From: Acanthochromis polyacanthus | Taxonomy: Eukaryota; Chordata; Actinopteri; Pomacentridae | Assembly: GCF_021347895.1 (NCBI RefSeq) | Contig: NC_067113.1 | Coordinates: forward strand, 44,183,474-44,247,473 | Length of the DNA: 64,000 bases | Direction: 5' to 3' | Shown: piece after piece, positions 33,212-46,700 of the stretch | Layout of the letters: every line of letters begins with the position of its first letter | Position numbering within the stretch: the stretch's first letter is position 1 | Translations under genes and position numbers: made by a program | The notes under the pieces: generated by a model | What the model was told of the DNA's origin: nothing | Seen by the model: the letters and a program-made list of their open reading frames with translations, nothing else | Databases searched by the model: none

Positions 33212-34563
33212 CACCACCATCCATTCATATCCACCTTCATGTTATCCATTTTCATTTGTAGAATTTATATCCTGGCCCACAGCTCGTGTCCTCCTCCTTT
33301 AAATCCATACGTTGATTCACAGCTGATGCAACTCAGTATAGCTGTTGTTTTTTTTTTCTTCCTCCAGTGATTGGTGGTTTACAGTTTTATTACTGGGGTT
33401 TAACGTATCTTTCTGGGGGGTGAGTTGGCTTACTACTGGATCTATTGTAAATCCTGGCTATGATTGGCAGAAGATCACGACAGCTAAGTCAGACTATAGA
33501 GGTAAGACCGAGCTGCTGGACACAGTTTGGATGTCAGCACCTTGTGGAGACGGTAATAGTTATTACAGAGCCATTGAGAACATTTAGTTTTTCTCTAAAA
33601 GCAGATTTATGAGTGCTATGTTGTAATTTAACGGAGTAGTTTGACATTTTTTATGCTTGTTTTTTTTACTACACAAGCTACAATGTGGAGATGGAGCTTA
33701 GCATGAAAAATGTAAGCAGGAGGAAAAAGCTAGCTTAGCATTTTCCATTTTCTCTCCAAAATGCATCCAACAGCATTTCTCAGCCCCCTTATTAACACCT
33801 TATATCTTGTGTATCAAATCTTTGCACAAATTACAATGTAAAAATGAAGTTGTGGTTTTGCAGTGAATTAATTCCAATAATTTCTCGTGAAACTGCAGTT
33901 AAGTGCAAAATTGCCTCGTTTCCACATAGATCTGTTTTTGTAACCAAATCAAACAAAACTCTACTTTTATTTATATTAGAGCTTCCATAATCTTCGATGT
34001 GTCTGCAAAACTCAAATTTATCTCAAGTACGTTGAAACATCTTAACTTTTGTAGTGGATGACGGTGAGATCTAACTATGTGCGCCAGGAAGTTGGAAAAA
34101 TTAATTAGCTAGCAGGCTAGTCATTTATTTACTATATTGACAGTCAAACTAGTTTAGCTATTTTAAAACATGCTCGTTATTATGTAACATTTTAACTCAC
34201 GCATGTACACGTCTTGTAGCAAAATATTTCACCAAACTGGCTCCACATGTGGCAGGATAACATCCTCCCTTATTTTAAACTTTGCATTATTTGTCCTGTT
34301 TTAGTGTGAGTAATGCTTCATGAACATATTCCATACAACTGGACGATAAACACTGATTAACTTCTCTTGTATGGCTGCAGAGAAGTTTCTACCTATTTGT
34401 AATGAAATACATTTCCTTGCACTAAACACCAGGGGGCATAGTTCTTATACTCTGCAGATTAATAAACATGAGGTAAAGCTGTGTGGAAAAGCATAACTGG
34501 TTGCCTTACAACCTATACAGTAGCAATTTATGCTAAGCTAAGCTAAGCTAACTGTCTCTACAG

Positions 34564-34851
34564 CAGAGGTCCCCAAACACTGGGACAGGCTATGGGTCAT
34601 CTGGTACCAGGCCACACAGAAAGAATAAAAACATTTTATTTATTTTCCCTCGGAGTCTGCAGGGTGTTTTATTTTGAAAAGGGACTCTTCCCATCAGTTC
34701 CATCTGTGCCTATTTCCCACACTTGACTATCAGTTTTCATACCTGGCTGTGCCTTTAATGTCAATGTAGGCTTCTGTGTTGGATGACTGGTCCGCAGAAA
34801 ATTGTCTTGCTTGAAACTGGTCCATGGTGCAAAAAAGGTTAGAGATCACTG
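34564..34851. mobile_element. Short hAT-type element, copy 1
   Basis: Starts CAGAGGTCCCCAAAC and ends GAGATCACTG; the reverse complement of the end is CAGTGATCTCTAACC, the usual imperfect hAT inverted end. The 8-bp flanks ctctacag and atctatgg agree at 5 of 8 positions, a weak target duplication. The internal segment matches the 43.0-kb copy (ccacacagaaag, gttttattttgaaaa, ttcccatca.ttcc, ctgtcagttttcat). No transposase; non-autonomous. Confidence 0.65.
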
Positions 34852-34969
34852 ATCTATGGCATTTTGCACCATTTTTATTTGTAGTATATTTCTGAGCAAG
34901 AGAATACAGAATACATTTTCTTCATGGTGTCTTGGCTTAACCCACTGGAGCAATTTGATATCTGAGAGG

Positions 34970-35172
34970 ACCTCAGAGTCGAACCGTGGTTTCTTAAAGT
35001 AGCCAAATGAGGTGGTACAGTGACGGATCAGGATGGCTCATAGACACCTCCCTCCACGTTCAGTTGGGAGTGGACCTCGAACCTGAACCATAGCGTGTTG
35101 AAGGGATTACATATCCAATCTGGCCTGGGAATGCATCAGGATCCCTCCAGGATTTGCTTTATCCACAGTCAA
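34970..35172 (+). pseudogene. Non-LTR retrotransposon pol tail remnant
   Basis: The order 'aatgaggtggtacag', 'atcaggatggctcatagacacctccct', 'tctggcctgggaatgcatcaggatcc' follows the widespread fish LINE C-terminal module whose intact form encodes 'LRWFGH..RMP' and 'LAWERLGIP'. Multiple stops; dead. Confidence 0.5.
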
Positions 35173-38100
35173 GAAATGTAGTAACACGGCTTCAACTCGC
35201 CCCGGTGCACATATGTAGCGTAATTCAGATAGGGGCTCGCAGATTGTTATTCAATCTAGGTTAGAGCTAAAAATCAAAATTTATGTTTGAATTTAATTGT
35301 CTTGCGCTTTCATACTGTACCCCGATGACGATCCATGCAGTGTGTTATCTAATGGGCTCCAGTTGGTTGAAGGCAACACATAAAGAAGGAGGAGTGAGTG
35401 GAGCAGAGGTAATGAGTCAGGCAGCCCTGAGCTCCAGAGGGGGGGAGGAACCCATAAAGTCTGAGATTGATGGAGTTTTTTAATGTGTCCAGAGTCACAT
35501 CTTGTTAAGGGCCCCTGTAATTCCTACCGGTGCCTGTGGGATAGTATCACTTCCTCAAATCAAACTTCTAGTTTATGACAGTGGCAGAAGGGTCAGGAAA
35601 GGACATTATGGCTTCACTGACTCGAAGGCAGGAGCTTGAAAGCTGTTGGAAATTATTCAACATATTTCAAAGTGTGGCTCCAAGTGAGAGATATGTGAGG
35701 AATAAAATCTATGTTTTCCTTCAGCAGCGATGGGATATCCATATCTACATTTGTGCACAACAGCATAAAACGCTGGAGTGTGGAATTATCTCTCTGTGGT
35801 TGTAAAGGGAGCACTGAATGGTACCTTTGCTGCCGTTATGAAATGAATGCCGATCACCAAACAAGGGGTCAAAAGTGAATCCTGCTAAGCATAAAGTGGT
35901 GAATAAAACAAGTGATGAACACGCACTAATCTCAAACAACTTAAGGTCCAGTGTTTGCATGGGGGGGAGGAATGCTATTTACTCTTAGTATAAGCATGTT
36001 TGTACACTCAAATACCACACACACATAAATGCCACTGGTAATGGTCTTTTTCAACTTCTCTGACTGTGACATTTAGAAATCTTCGGAAAGGCGAGGCCAG
36101 TTTGCCCCAGGGTGGCGCAGAGAACAGTGAAACCAGCCACACTATTGTTTGTGATTTTAATTGCTAATTTGATAGCGAGGGACAAGATTAGATTTGGGTT
36201 TTAATTTTTCAAAAGGGGATTGAAAATCGGTCGGCGCTCGTGGTTCCCAGCAAAGCATTCAGCTCCGCCATTCATTGTCAGTGGTTTTCTAAGCGGCATC
36301 GACTGTGGCACGACGGTACATGACTCAGCAGAACGGAGGGCATCGAGGGAGGGGAGGCGAACAGAGCTGCCGTCCAAAAAGGAGCCTCCATCCCAGACTT
36401 ACATCTGTTTCCCCCAATCTGAATCAATATGAGGGAGAAAGAGCAAATGAGATACAGAGGAAAGTGATTGAGAGAGCAGGGCAACGACCGGATCCCGTCG
36501 TATTTGCATCCAACGCAACGATTTTGTAGTTTCGACACATCAAACTTTTACAATAGACTCTTTGTTCTCCACTGGAAGCTCAGGACTTTTCTCTCCGTCT
36601 ATCAGTGAGTCAGCAGAACCAACTAAGCACCGACTGTTCGCCGACTGCGCCACACCGCAGGGGGAGGATGAGAAATGGTTTTAACAAAACGGTTTCAAGC
36701 ACAGCCAGTCAGCTCATGAGTCGAGGAGGGCCTGAGTCCTAAAAATAATCAGTGTGAACTTGTTGAATAGGCCATCCTACATTAGGAGAGAAGGCTGAAA
36801 TGCCAAAAAATAAGAAAAAGAAGTAAGAACAAGTGTGGAAGCATTCAACAAATGAGAGATGTTACAAGAAATGACATTTTTAAATGGCATTTTTGGACCA
36901 TTTTGAAACACACTGGGGGAAAACTGAACTTTTGGTGTTAATTCAGATTTAATTAACGGCTAATATGTTGTGTTATTGCAAAAATATTCATTGAGAAGAA
37001 GGTGTAAATATAAAGTAAGCACTTTTGCAGAGGGTCAAAGCAGGTCTCAGAGTAATGACAATGAAAATAGGAGGGTTTCATGACAAACTGTAATGAAAAA
37101 GCCCTTTTCTGAATCTCCTCTCTGATATAAAATCTAAACTTCCCATCAGGAAAGATCAGACTGACTGTGTCACCGCTATCTGCCGTCCTTTGAAGTAATC
37201 TGTTTGTGTCAGGAGCAGAATTGGCAGCAAGATTAACATCTTAAACTTGTAAAATTTGGTTGCCAGATAAGCAGACAAGTTGCAGGAAATATGAACAAAT
37301 AAGACTCACGGGGATCATGATGAATGTGCAGTGAGGATATCATTTTTATCTACTGACATATAAAAATGTTCATTACTGCTGAATTACTCTTTAGAGCTGC
37401 TTGACCTATGAATGATGGATGTTCACCAGTCTAAATAACTAGAAGGAGATCAGAACCCCTTCCTATCTCACTGGGGATATTTTGATCATTTGGAGCCTTT
37501 ATATTGTTTGTTTTTTAATACACAAAGTTGGCTTTCATGACAGATTTTTGCTGTTTGATTTATGATGCAACAGACGCCAACAGTTAATCAAATTGTCAAT
37601 CAGCTGAAAATTATTCAGCACCTATTGGCATTATCTTACAGAGGCTTATCAGTGACTTCTCAAATGTTTTCTGCTTTCTATGAATTCAAAGTTGACATTT
37701 TGGGTATTTGCACAGTTGATCGTACAAAACATGACATTTGAAGATGTCATGGGCACACAGAGCTGTGTCTTAATTCCAAGGAAGTTTGTAATTAATAGAA
37801 CTTATTTTCATGTCACATGTCGTCATTTGACACAAATAACAAAAGTTCGGAAACTTATCCCTCAATAGGTCAGCATCTGATGTTAATTAAAGGTCAGTGG
37901 TCAGGAATAGTTGGCTATAATGAAATAGCATTTGTTCAACTCAGTTATAGATTTGAAGCAAATTCAAGGCAGTTAAAATAGTGAAAATATATTTAAGTCT
38001 ACAGTGTGTCCCCAGAACTCATAATTACACCACAAACAGCACAGCTGGGCCTGTATACAATTGAAAGTTGCTCTAGATTTATTTCTAACTCCAACATTTT

Positions 38101-39917
38101 CCTGCTTAAATTAGAAACTGTGTAAGAGACAGAACAAGACACATTATGTATCTGTGATAAAGGGACCGTTTGCAAATGCTTTGCAGCAACATTAATGTGT
38201 GAAGTCGGCAGCAACAACACTCCCTGCAGCAGGCGCCATGACGACGACGACGACGTCAACAATATGGGAATGAACCACAATGAAACCACAGTCGTGAGGA
38301 CAGGAGGATTAATCTGCCGCTACACTGAGCATTTAGTGTCGTAAAGAATTTACTAATGAACAGAGGATTTATTTCAAAATAGAAAATGTTACACTTCATA
38401 TTGTTTTCAAGGCAGAAGCAGGGTCAGACTGGCTTGTCCTTGGGTCTGGATGCAAACTGAGATTTAGACTTTAAACTCTGAGATGTGAAAATATTGATCG
38501 ACGCGGCTTTAAACTTTGCTTCCAATAGAGAAATTGAATTTGGCTGTTTGCTCCCAGTGAGGCCAATACTGTATTTGATGTACTGTGGGGAGACATTAAT
38601 ACTTGTTTTGGCCACAAGGCTCCAAATCAATTATTTTCATTTACGTCCACCCAAATTTTCTCCACATTGTAATCTCTTATTGTAACAGGAACAAATGATA
38701 AAGAAAATAAAGATCAGTCCAGCTCCTCCAATGCAAGAGAGAAAGACCTGGAAATGTAGAATCTGCTGATTTCTCCTAAAATTAAAGGTAACCAGACATT
38801 CTACATGATTTTGCTCAAACTTGATATCAGCAGGACAACTTTTTTTAAATTGTAAAAACACCAACAAAGTGCATAAAGGATCTTAAAACATCCAAAACCC
38901 AAACATTGTGGTTCATTATTGCCTCTGATAACACAGTTTTTAAAAATGTCACTAATATATGCATTACTCATCTTACACCCAAAATATCATGAAGCTAAAA
39001 TTGGACTCCAAACTGCAGTGACTCAATCTTTTGCGCCGGCTACAAGCTACAGAAACACCTGTGAGTCAAAGTGCAGGGCACAGACAGATGCATTTGAGCA
39101 GAGGAGATGTGGGTGGGAAATAAACAACTCCAGGCTTTTTTAAACATCCACACCCACCCAACCAAATTTAAAGAAATAATCTGCAAAAGCATGTGTTAAT
39201 TAACCCAAACCTGACCCATAACCTCTGCTGCAGGACGTATTAACCATAAATGTAACATTTAAAATTCTAAAAGTCCACTCTACTCAATTACCTTCATTAT
39301 TTTGCTACTAAAACTGACTTATTATAGCTGTGTATTGATTAGCAAGAACATCTTCACTTTATTTAGTGCAAAAGGACATGTAAGATTCACAATAACAAGA
39401 CAAAACCCTGCATGACTTCAACAAATACATGAAAGTAAATGTAGACAAAACCAGCTGATTCTACAGCATTCAGGTAAAAATCTTTCTCAGATCTGTTTTA
39501 AAATTTTACTCAAAACCGTATGCATTTTATACTGTGATTAGAGCTACTTCCACTTCAGTAAAATGCTACTTCAACCACCAATCTGATGGTGTAATGGGCA
39601 GAGGGTTCAGTTTTTTGGAAATACCGTTATACAGTCTATGAGAAATACTTTTTCCGAATCGGAATACTCTGTTCACGCCTACTATATGATGCCAATCAAC
39701 CTCAAGAAGAGAACCTTTTGAGAGATGGAAAGAGAAGGTCGACGAGTAATCACAGATGAGTCGAATGTCAACAATGCAGCTAAAGTTAGTTGGAGCTGCT
39801 GCTTTGTCCTTTTTTTTGACCAAACCTGCCCAAACTTGTCATATTTTCATTCGAGCTTGCCTTTATGCTGTGCATGTAGTAAATGTAACACAGATTTATG
39901 CAACCACTGACCATATA
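35173..39917. other. Unassigned non-coding DNA
   Basis: About 4.7 kb in which I recognise no gene, RNA or transposon with confidence. Open frames of 60-96 codons are scattered on both strands without family features. Confidence 0.4.
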
Positions 39918-39919
39918 TA

Positions 39920-41002
39920 CAGTCATGGATCACCCCTGTTTTCTTCAATTTCTTGTTCATTTCAATATCTGATACCACTAAAGGTATATTACCTGAAGGA
40001 TACAATGAACACGACGAAAAATGCAGCTGATTCCATCATACTTTATGTCCTATTTGACATGCTTCAGCTTCATTGTATTCCCAGGATTTATAAGAGGACA
40101 TTTCTTGTCATTAGCAGCACTGCACATGCAAAGGCCTAGAGTGGTTTCTTGCTTACATTGAAGTCGTAGCACATCTCTGAAGTTGTCAGTTCTCACATAA
40201 TGCCTAAAACTAAAGAATTATGTGAAGCCACAAAGGCAGCCATCTTGGCACTGCTGGAAATTGGCATGAGTGAGAGACAGGTAGCTAAAAAACTGAAGAT
40301 CTCCAAGACAGTCATTCATTACACCAAGAGAAAACAAGCCCAACACGGTTCTACCAAACTGCTAGCTGGTCTCCACAGGAAACGTCTTTCTACCACCAGA
40401 TGACTGTCACTCATCTGTTCCATCTGTGGCAGGAATCATTGTCTGACATCCAGGGACCACACACTGCGCATCAAAGGGTTAAAATGAGTGGGCAGTCGAG
40501 AAATGTGACTTGTTCAGCAAGACAGTTGGAAACAGACTTCTTGAAGCTGGTCTGAAGTCACACAGGGCAGGAAGAAGCCCTTCATCAAGGAAAGGCAGAG
40601 GAAAGCCCGGTTACTCTTTGCTGGGATCACAAGGATTGGACTGTTGATGATTGGGCTAAGGTTCTCTTCAGTGATGAATCCAGTTTTCAGTTGATGCCTA
40701 CTCCTGACAACTTACTGGTTAGGAGGAAGCCTGGAGAAGCTACAAACCAGACTGTCTGCCCCTACAGTAAAACATGGGGGTGGATCAGTGACCATCTGGG
40801 GTTGTTTCAGTTTGGGTGGAACAGGGCAAATGAACCAGGTCATGTACAGGACTACTCTTGAAAACAGTCTACTTGCATCAAGCTGGAAAACTCCTCCCTG
40901 CCTCGAATCGTTCAAACAAATGTACCTTTAGTTGTACCAGGCATTAAGAGGAACAAGAAACTGAAGAAAACGAGGGTGGTCCAACAGTTTTTTCCATGAC
41001 TG
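39920..41002 (+). mobile_element. Tc1-type transposon, decayed but nearly full length
   Basis: Flanked by TA (39918-39919 and 41003-41004). The left end CAGTCATGGATCACCCCTG and the reverse complement of the right end CAGTCATGGAAAAAACTG continue as inverted repeats for about 80 bp ('gttttcttca.tttcttgttc', 'ctaaaggta'). The left end is about 13 bp shorter. Length 1083 bp, somewhat short of a full Tc1 element. Confidence 0.9.
40200..40925 (+). pseudogene. Tc1 transposase pseudogene
   Basis: An intact first frame from ATG 40200 encodes the helix-turn-helix DNA-binding domain (MPKTKELCEATKAAILALLE, then GMSERQVAKKLKISKTVI) and stops at 40401. Later pieces in shifted frames give NRLLEAGLKSHRA, WTVDDWAKVLFSDESSF (second catalytic Asp region) and, near 40775, a GGGS.T.WGCFS pattern. 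The terminal 'NPIE' block is not found. Frameshifts and deletions make it inactive. Confidence 0.85.
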
Positions 41003-41004
41003 TA

Positions 41005-43047
41005 GTTGCACTTGATAGGTTTTTGGTACGATGAGCCGTTTGGTTCAGTGACTGCGGGGGCACATACACATCTAAGAATAGAAAATGTGATAACAAGACA
41101 TGAACAAAGAGAACTTGAGTGAGAAAAAAATGATGAGGAGGCTAGAAAGGAGGAAAATCTCTTGACTTAGAAGGTGTTAAGCACATTTTCCAGCAGTGAG
41201 AAGGAAGGCAGCTGCAGGATTTGCATTGTTTTTTTGGTTTTTTTTTCCATTTCCTGGGTCCGGTTCAGATCTGGCCCAGTCAGGTGTGCAGAAGAGAAAA
41301 CAGCCCAGACTGGCAGAACAGGCGCAGAGCTGCTGTTCAACATCCAGAACAACAACGTCTCTGAAGCATTTTTCCTGGATCACTGGCTACTTTATGAATA
41401 GCAAAGGCATGGAAGCAGAACCCGAATTGTTACAAGGCGAAGAGTAGAAACTGAAAAAAAAAGAGACAGGTGGGAAGAGAGATTATGCTACAAGAAAGAC
41501 TGAGATAAAAAAGACTGATAAAGCCAAAGAGTTGCACTCGTCAAGAGTCAAGGTGACAGAGATAGAGAGTGAGAGATTCATTCTGAGAGAGGATTATCTA
41601 ACCAGACCTTAAAGCTACGCAGGTGAGAATATTGCTTTCACTGTAATAGTATAATCTGTAGATATGGGAGCAGCAGCAGCACACCAGAGCTGATCTTTTC
41701 TAACCTCGCTTGAAAAAAAACCCCCACGAGATATGGATCAAATGACAGGCAAAAGAGCAAGATGGGTTAAATGAAGTAGGAAGGCAGATAGTAGGCAGGT
41801 AGTCAGGGGAAAAAACTGTTGCTGGCAGATAGAAAATACAGCAGGAATAAAGCGGGACCAAATAACACAAAGAAAAACATCATCCATTTAGTGCTGATGC
41901 AAACACTTACTCCAATAAGTCCTCTGCCATCGATTTCACAGCCAGAGAGAATTTGTGTTCGATACGCAAGTTATTCAGCGCGACCATTCACTGTGACCAT
42001 CTCAGCTGGGCTGAATCAATTAAAGTTAAAAATCAAATCTCATTTAATTTTGCCTGACCAACTCCCTCAGCAGGATTTTATGTCAAAAGAAAGTTAAAGG
42101 TTTGAAAGACTAGGGGGAACAGGCAGAATCCAACAAAGGCATGGAGGGATTTTAGGGGGGAAAAAGTCGTAGAAATATAAGGGAAAGCAGAGGATGGAAA
42201 ACAAAGACGAAGCAGAAACAGGAAGAACGCAGTGGAGCAGGTCAAAGTTGAGTTTCAGCTTCAGAATTACAAAAGCGACTGGCTGCTTTTCCTCCTGGAA
42301 AACCTGGTTATTTTGAACAAGTCTGAGTTATGACAAGTGCTACATACGAGCCAATCTCCCTGCAATATTGGATAATTGGGAGCACAAATAACATGTCATT
42401 CTGTGAAGAAAGACACTGTAAAACAAAAAAAAAACAACAACAAAGAACTGTTCTCAACTAGCCTGAATCAGTTTTTCATTCCTGTGAAATCAGATCATTT
42501 GCAGACAAGATGTGGTTTCTAATTAGATTTAAAACATGACGTAAATATTAGCCTCTTTGAGGTGCTGTGATTCTGTGTAATACAGGGTCCAAAAGGTTTA
42601 AATTGCAATCACTGTGACCATTTTTGCAGGTTTGTATGAAAATTTAACAAAGAATCACACAAACAGCATCTTAATGGAGCGTTGTGGATCAAAGTTACAT
42701 TCAAGCTTGTGTTACAAAAGTCATGAGTTTGGAAAGCTACTGCATTTGTTAATGCATTTTTAAAAAGTATCATAAACTATGTATATTTCAAATGATATCT
42801 GTAAAATTTTAGGTTCATACATCGTTTTTTTCTGAGGTGAGAAAAAATACAACACCCTATTTTTGCATGTTTTTTGGCACATTGAAACTTGAGGTTGTGT
42901 TTGAACAACAACACCTCAAGAAATTTTGAAGATAAAAGCGTGAAATTTCTACTGTTATTTCTCATTATGACACTGATTCAGAATCTGCAAAATTGAAATT
43001 CATAAAAAGTCCCATCTTTGAGCCCGCGTTAACAAAAAATTTAAAAT
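41005..43047. other. Unassigned non-coding DNA
   Basis: Contains purine-rich stretches (41090-41570, 42110-42260) and overlapping small frames at 41167-41447. No gene recognised. Confidence 0.4.
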
Positions 43048-43490
43048 CAGAGGTCTACCCAACCACCAGGCTGCACAGAAAGAAAAAAATGTATTTTTCA
43101 TTTTATTCTGTCAGAGTCTGCATGATGTTTTATTTTGAAAAAATGACAAGTTCATCTTCCCATCACTTCCGTCTGTGCTTGTTTCCCCTACATGACTGTC
43201 AGTTTTCATGCCGGGCTGTTAAATGAAGCTGTCAATCTAACCCCTTGCAAAATTAATAAAAAACAAACATCTCTGGAGAGCGAGAGGAGAGAGAGAGAGG
43301 TTGAGACAGAAGAAAAAGCAAATACTTATTTAGCAATAAGAAAGTAGTTTTATTTGTTTTGGACATTTAAAAAAAAACAATAATGACAAAAAAAAAAGGA
43401 TTGTTACTTGTTTTGTGCACAGTGACTGGTCTGTAGAAAATGGTCTTGCTTGCAACCAGCCCATGATTCATTAAAGGTAAGAGACTGCTG
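43048..43490. mobile_element. Short hAT-type element, copy 2
   Basis: Same family as 34564-34851: starts CAGAGGTCTACCCAACC and ends with agagactgctg. It shares the internal blocks with copy 1. It is 155 bp longer because of a purine-rich and A-rich block (about 43265-43415) absent from copy 1. Its flanks show no clear duplication. Confidence 0.55.
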
Positions 43491-43887
43491 GTCTAAGGTA
43501 TGAAATGTTTGAGTTTAGAATATTTTGATGACGGGTGTTTAAAATGATTGCAGTTCATTTTTTATTCATGACAATCATTTTGGCTGCTATATTGTCTAGC
43601 CATGCTCCCAGCTGATAACTCCGATGCTGTGAAGATGTGATGGAAATCTTTTTTTCTGGAGGACAACACATGCTCAGAGTTTTCAGTCAGAGACATTTAG
43701 ACGTGCTGTGTTGAACTTTATCGCTGTCAGTGATGACGTTCTTATCAAACAGCTACGGGTCTGTGACAGTAAATACAGCTCTTTTAATTTGTTGTTTAGC
43801 GCTATATTCCTGTAGCAAACTAATGGCGCTGTACGGCTGTTCTCAGATCAGATGCTGGTCAGTAGATCAACGTTATAATAGGTGAAG
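43491..43887. other. Unassigned DNA
   Basis: Nothing recognised. Confidence 0.4.
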
Positions 43888-43969
43888 TTAATTCTTTGAT
43901 GCCCATGGAACACTCATTTTCCATTGGATATGGGTCACTTTTGACCCATGTTGTGTATCAAAGGGTTAA
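43888..43969. mobile_element. 82-bp palindromic MITE with TTAA ends
   Basis: Starts TTAATTCTTTGATGC and ends GTATCAAAGGGTTAA, an inverted pair (TTAA..CTTTGAT). The interior holds 'tgggtca...tgaccca'. The TTAA edges suggest a piggyBac-like target, by inference. Confidence 0.6.
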
Positions 43970-46034
43970 ACACAGATGGGACAGCGTCAGTCTTTCGGGT
44001 TAGTCTGTTGGTCCGGTGAACGAATAGCTTGTTGGACTCCACCACCTTCTCCTCATTGAAATCTTCCTACAAAGTGTTCACTCCAAATTCTGGAGTCAAA
44101 CCGCCATCAGACGAGTGCTGCTAGCCAGCGCATTTTAGCTTTCAGTTTTAACTGCAGTTTATGAAAGTAGTCTGTTTCATGGCTTTAACTCTATAAAAGT
44201 CAAGGCCTTCTTTTTGTCTTCTGACGACCTGAAGTTCCTTAGTCTCCATCTTGCACTGTCTCTGTTGTCCACAATCTGGCTTTCACAGTCTTCTCTCTAA
44301 ACCTAAGCTAAGCTAACAAATCCTGTGACATCATCGTACTCCAAGATGGCAGCACCCTTTAGAGAAAAGACACAAAAAATTTTTTTTGCGTATGTTATAT
44401 GCCTTCTGATCAGAGCGGAAATACGTGTAATGATTTATGCTAGCTCTACTGAATGCTTCTTTTCCCCTTTAAGCTCGATATATGGTAAAATGCTAGTCAG
44501 AGGTGCGGTTTCTCTGGTAGTATGTCAGGTGGATCATGTCGGAGCGGTTCTAACATACAGTTTAAACTGTAGAGTAAATGTTGTGCATTCTAAATCAATA
44601 TTGCCTTTACTTTCTTTATTTGGTGATTTCAGACAAATCCAAACATACACAACCCTTCTACACAAATAAAATGTGCCTGAAGGAGTCAGATTGCATAAAG
44701 AGCTGCTGCTTTTGAAAATCAATAAATTTGCAAACTTAGTAATTAAGAAAGTTTAGGCAAATTGTCAATCCTTGTTCGGTACCTCCATCTTAAATCTTTG
44801 CATTTACTGTCTGCATGCTTGAGAAAATCAGAAAATCTAGGGGGAGGTAAACAAAGAAGAAAGCATAAACAAGCAAGAGAGATAGACAAGGTTGAAAGTG
44901 ACATTCCAGAAAAACAAAATAGAAAGAAAGAAAAAAGAGATGAGAGTCAGTGAGACATACTGACAGTGGCAGGGACTGAAAGAAAGCATAGGTTAAGAGG
45001 AAAGAGAAAAGAAAAACACAAAAGTGACAGTAAATAAAACTGAAAGAGAAACAGCAAAGAAAATTGTAAGTGAAATGTGACAGATACACTCCTGACAAAG
45101 AGACAAGGTGAATTAAAGATGATGAGAAAAACTTTACAAGAATGGATGTGACAAAGTTCTGCTAACAAAGTTAATTACTGAGAAATTAAGAAGTGGTTGG
45201 AGGCAGAACATGATTTAGAGAAGAACTATAACACTAAGAGAGAATAATACAATCCAAAAACATAGTTTGAGGGCTAAAGAAACAAAGAAAAAGGTGGAGT
45301 ATGTGAAACAGAACAGGCTTCAGGCTGGACTTGAACTATTTCAATCTGTCAGTCAGTTTACTAGTGATGAAACTGACGGACGCGACCAGGACACTAAAGT
45401 CTGTGCAGAGAAACTGACTTTACAAACCGATCTATCCTCCTTCAGCCATCAGAGGTTTCACTTTCAAGACTTCTCGTCCCATCCACAGCGCAAAACCTGC
45501 TCACTTGCACAGTCTTCTACTAACTGGAACACACTAATAATATATTTTTATGCTTTTCTGCGCCACCTTGAAAGAAATATCAGTAGACGTACAACTGCAA
45601 ACACTCCAGAGGTAAGAAAATGCCACAAGAATCCGACGTATTGTTGTGTTGTGTGAAACTTTGTAGCGTTGTTTCATACAAACACCTTCTCTCATCATCT
45701 TGACCTCTGGGGGCCACCAGACCCTCTGGCTGTTTGGTAAGAAGACTGAAAATTTGATGTAACACATTAATAACTGAGTATAAAAGAAAGAAAGGAGGCC
45801 TCAGTGAAAGAAGAAGAAAATGACTACAAGCAGGGAAACTAAACATATGAATGAACAAATAAAACAGAAAAGTTGTGAGTAAAATTGAATAAATAAAGAT
45901 CCCAAACCAAGGACAAAGTGTGTTTAAATGTCATGAAGGATAAGAACGAGAAAAGTCAATGCCAAAAAATGTTTAAATACCAAAATTGTGCATTAAAAAA
46001 GTTGAGGTAGTTATGTCAACAGGTTTAAACTCAA
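43970..46034. other. Unassigned non-coding DNA
   Basis: 44810-45130 is strongly purine-rich on the plus strand. A 129-codon open frame (45267-45656) is the longest here but has no recognisable domain, no splice context and no conserved features, so I do not call a gene. Confidence 0.35.
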
Positions 46035-46700
46035 AGCTGTGAGGATATGAAGATGTAATTCTACCATTAAAATGTTAAATTGTTTAAAATGAAGAAAAAT
46101 GAAAAACACAAACTGGTATTTTTTTTTCAAGGAAAACTCTCCAAACTGTCTTATTAAATGCTAAATTAAACAGTTAAGTTGGATTTAATCAAGTTATTTC
46201 AACTTAATTTGATACAAATTTTCAATTTTACAAATTATATTCATGTTGTTAGGTTTGTTCATCGTAAAACAAATCAAGCAAATAAGGTTCCATATAGTGA
46301 AAATTATGTAAAATAGTGAAACTCTGAGGTGTAAATTAAAAGCTGTGAGAATATGAAGATGTAATTCTACCATTAAAATGCTTCATTCTTTAAAATTAAA
46401 AAAATGAAATGTATAAATTGTTTTTTGTTGTTTTTTAAAAAAAAAAAGGAATCTCTCCCAATTGTCTTGTTTAATACTAAATTAAACAGTTAAATTGGAT
46501 TAGTCAAGTTATTTCAATTTAATTTGACATAAAGTTTCAATTTCACAAGTTATATTCATGTTGGTAGATTGTTGATTGTAAAATAAAGTAAATAAGGTTC
46601 CATAGAGTGAAAATTACATAAAATGATGAAACTCTTAGGCATAAACTAAAAGCTGTGAGAATATGAAGATTGAATTAAAATGCTTTATGCATTTAAACAA
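46035..46700 (+). repeat. Diverged tandem duplication, about 308-bp unit
   Basis: The landmark agctgtgag.atatgaagat occurs at 46035, 46341 and 46651 (steps of 306 and 310). Between them 'taaattaaacagttaa.ttggatt', 'caagttatttcaa.ttaatttga', 'ttatattcatgttg' and 'aataaggttccata.agtgaaaatta' recur in order. Two full units plus the start of a third; AT-rich, no coding frame. Confidence 0.9.

Larger units (their letters stand above)
32012..34555. other. Unassigned non-coding DNA with small repeats
   Basis: Holds a small teleost repeat (32345-32440) and a CA microsatellite. The segment near 33632 (agtttgacattttttatgctt) and a run of 'gctaagctaa' near 34530 resemble the two ends of a common fish repeat, but the interior is too diverged to call. 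No gene recognised. Confidence 0.4.

Noticed and set aside
45267..45656. 129-codon plus-strand frame
   Set aside because: No domain, no splice or promoter context, purine-rich surroundings. Kept out of the gene list, though a transcript test would settle it.
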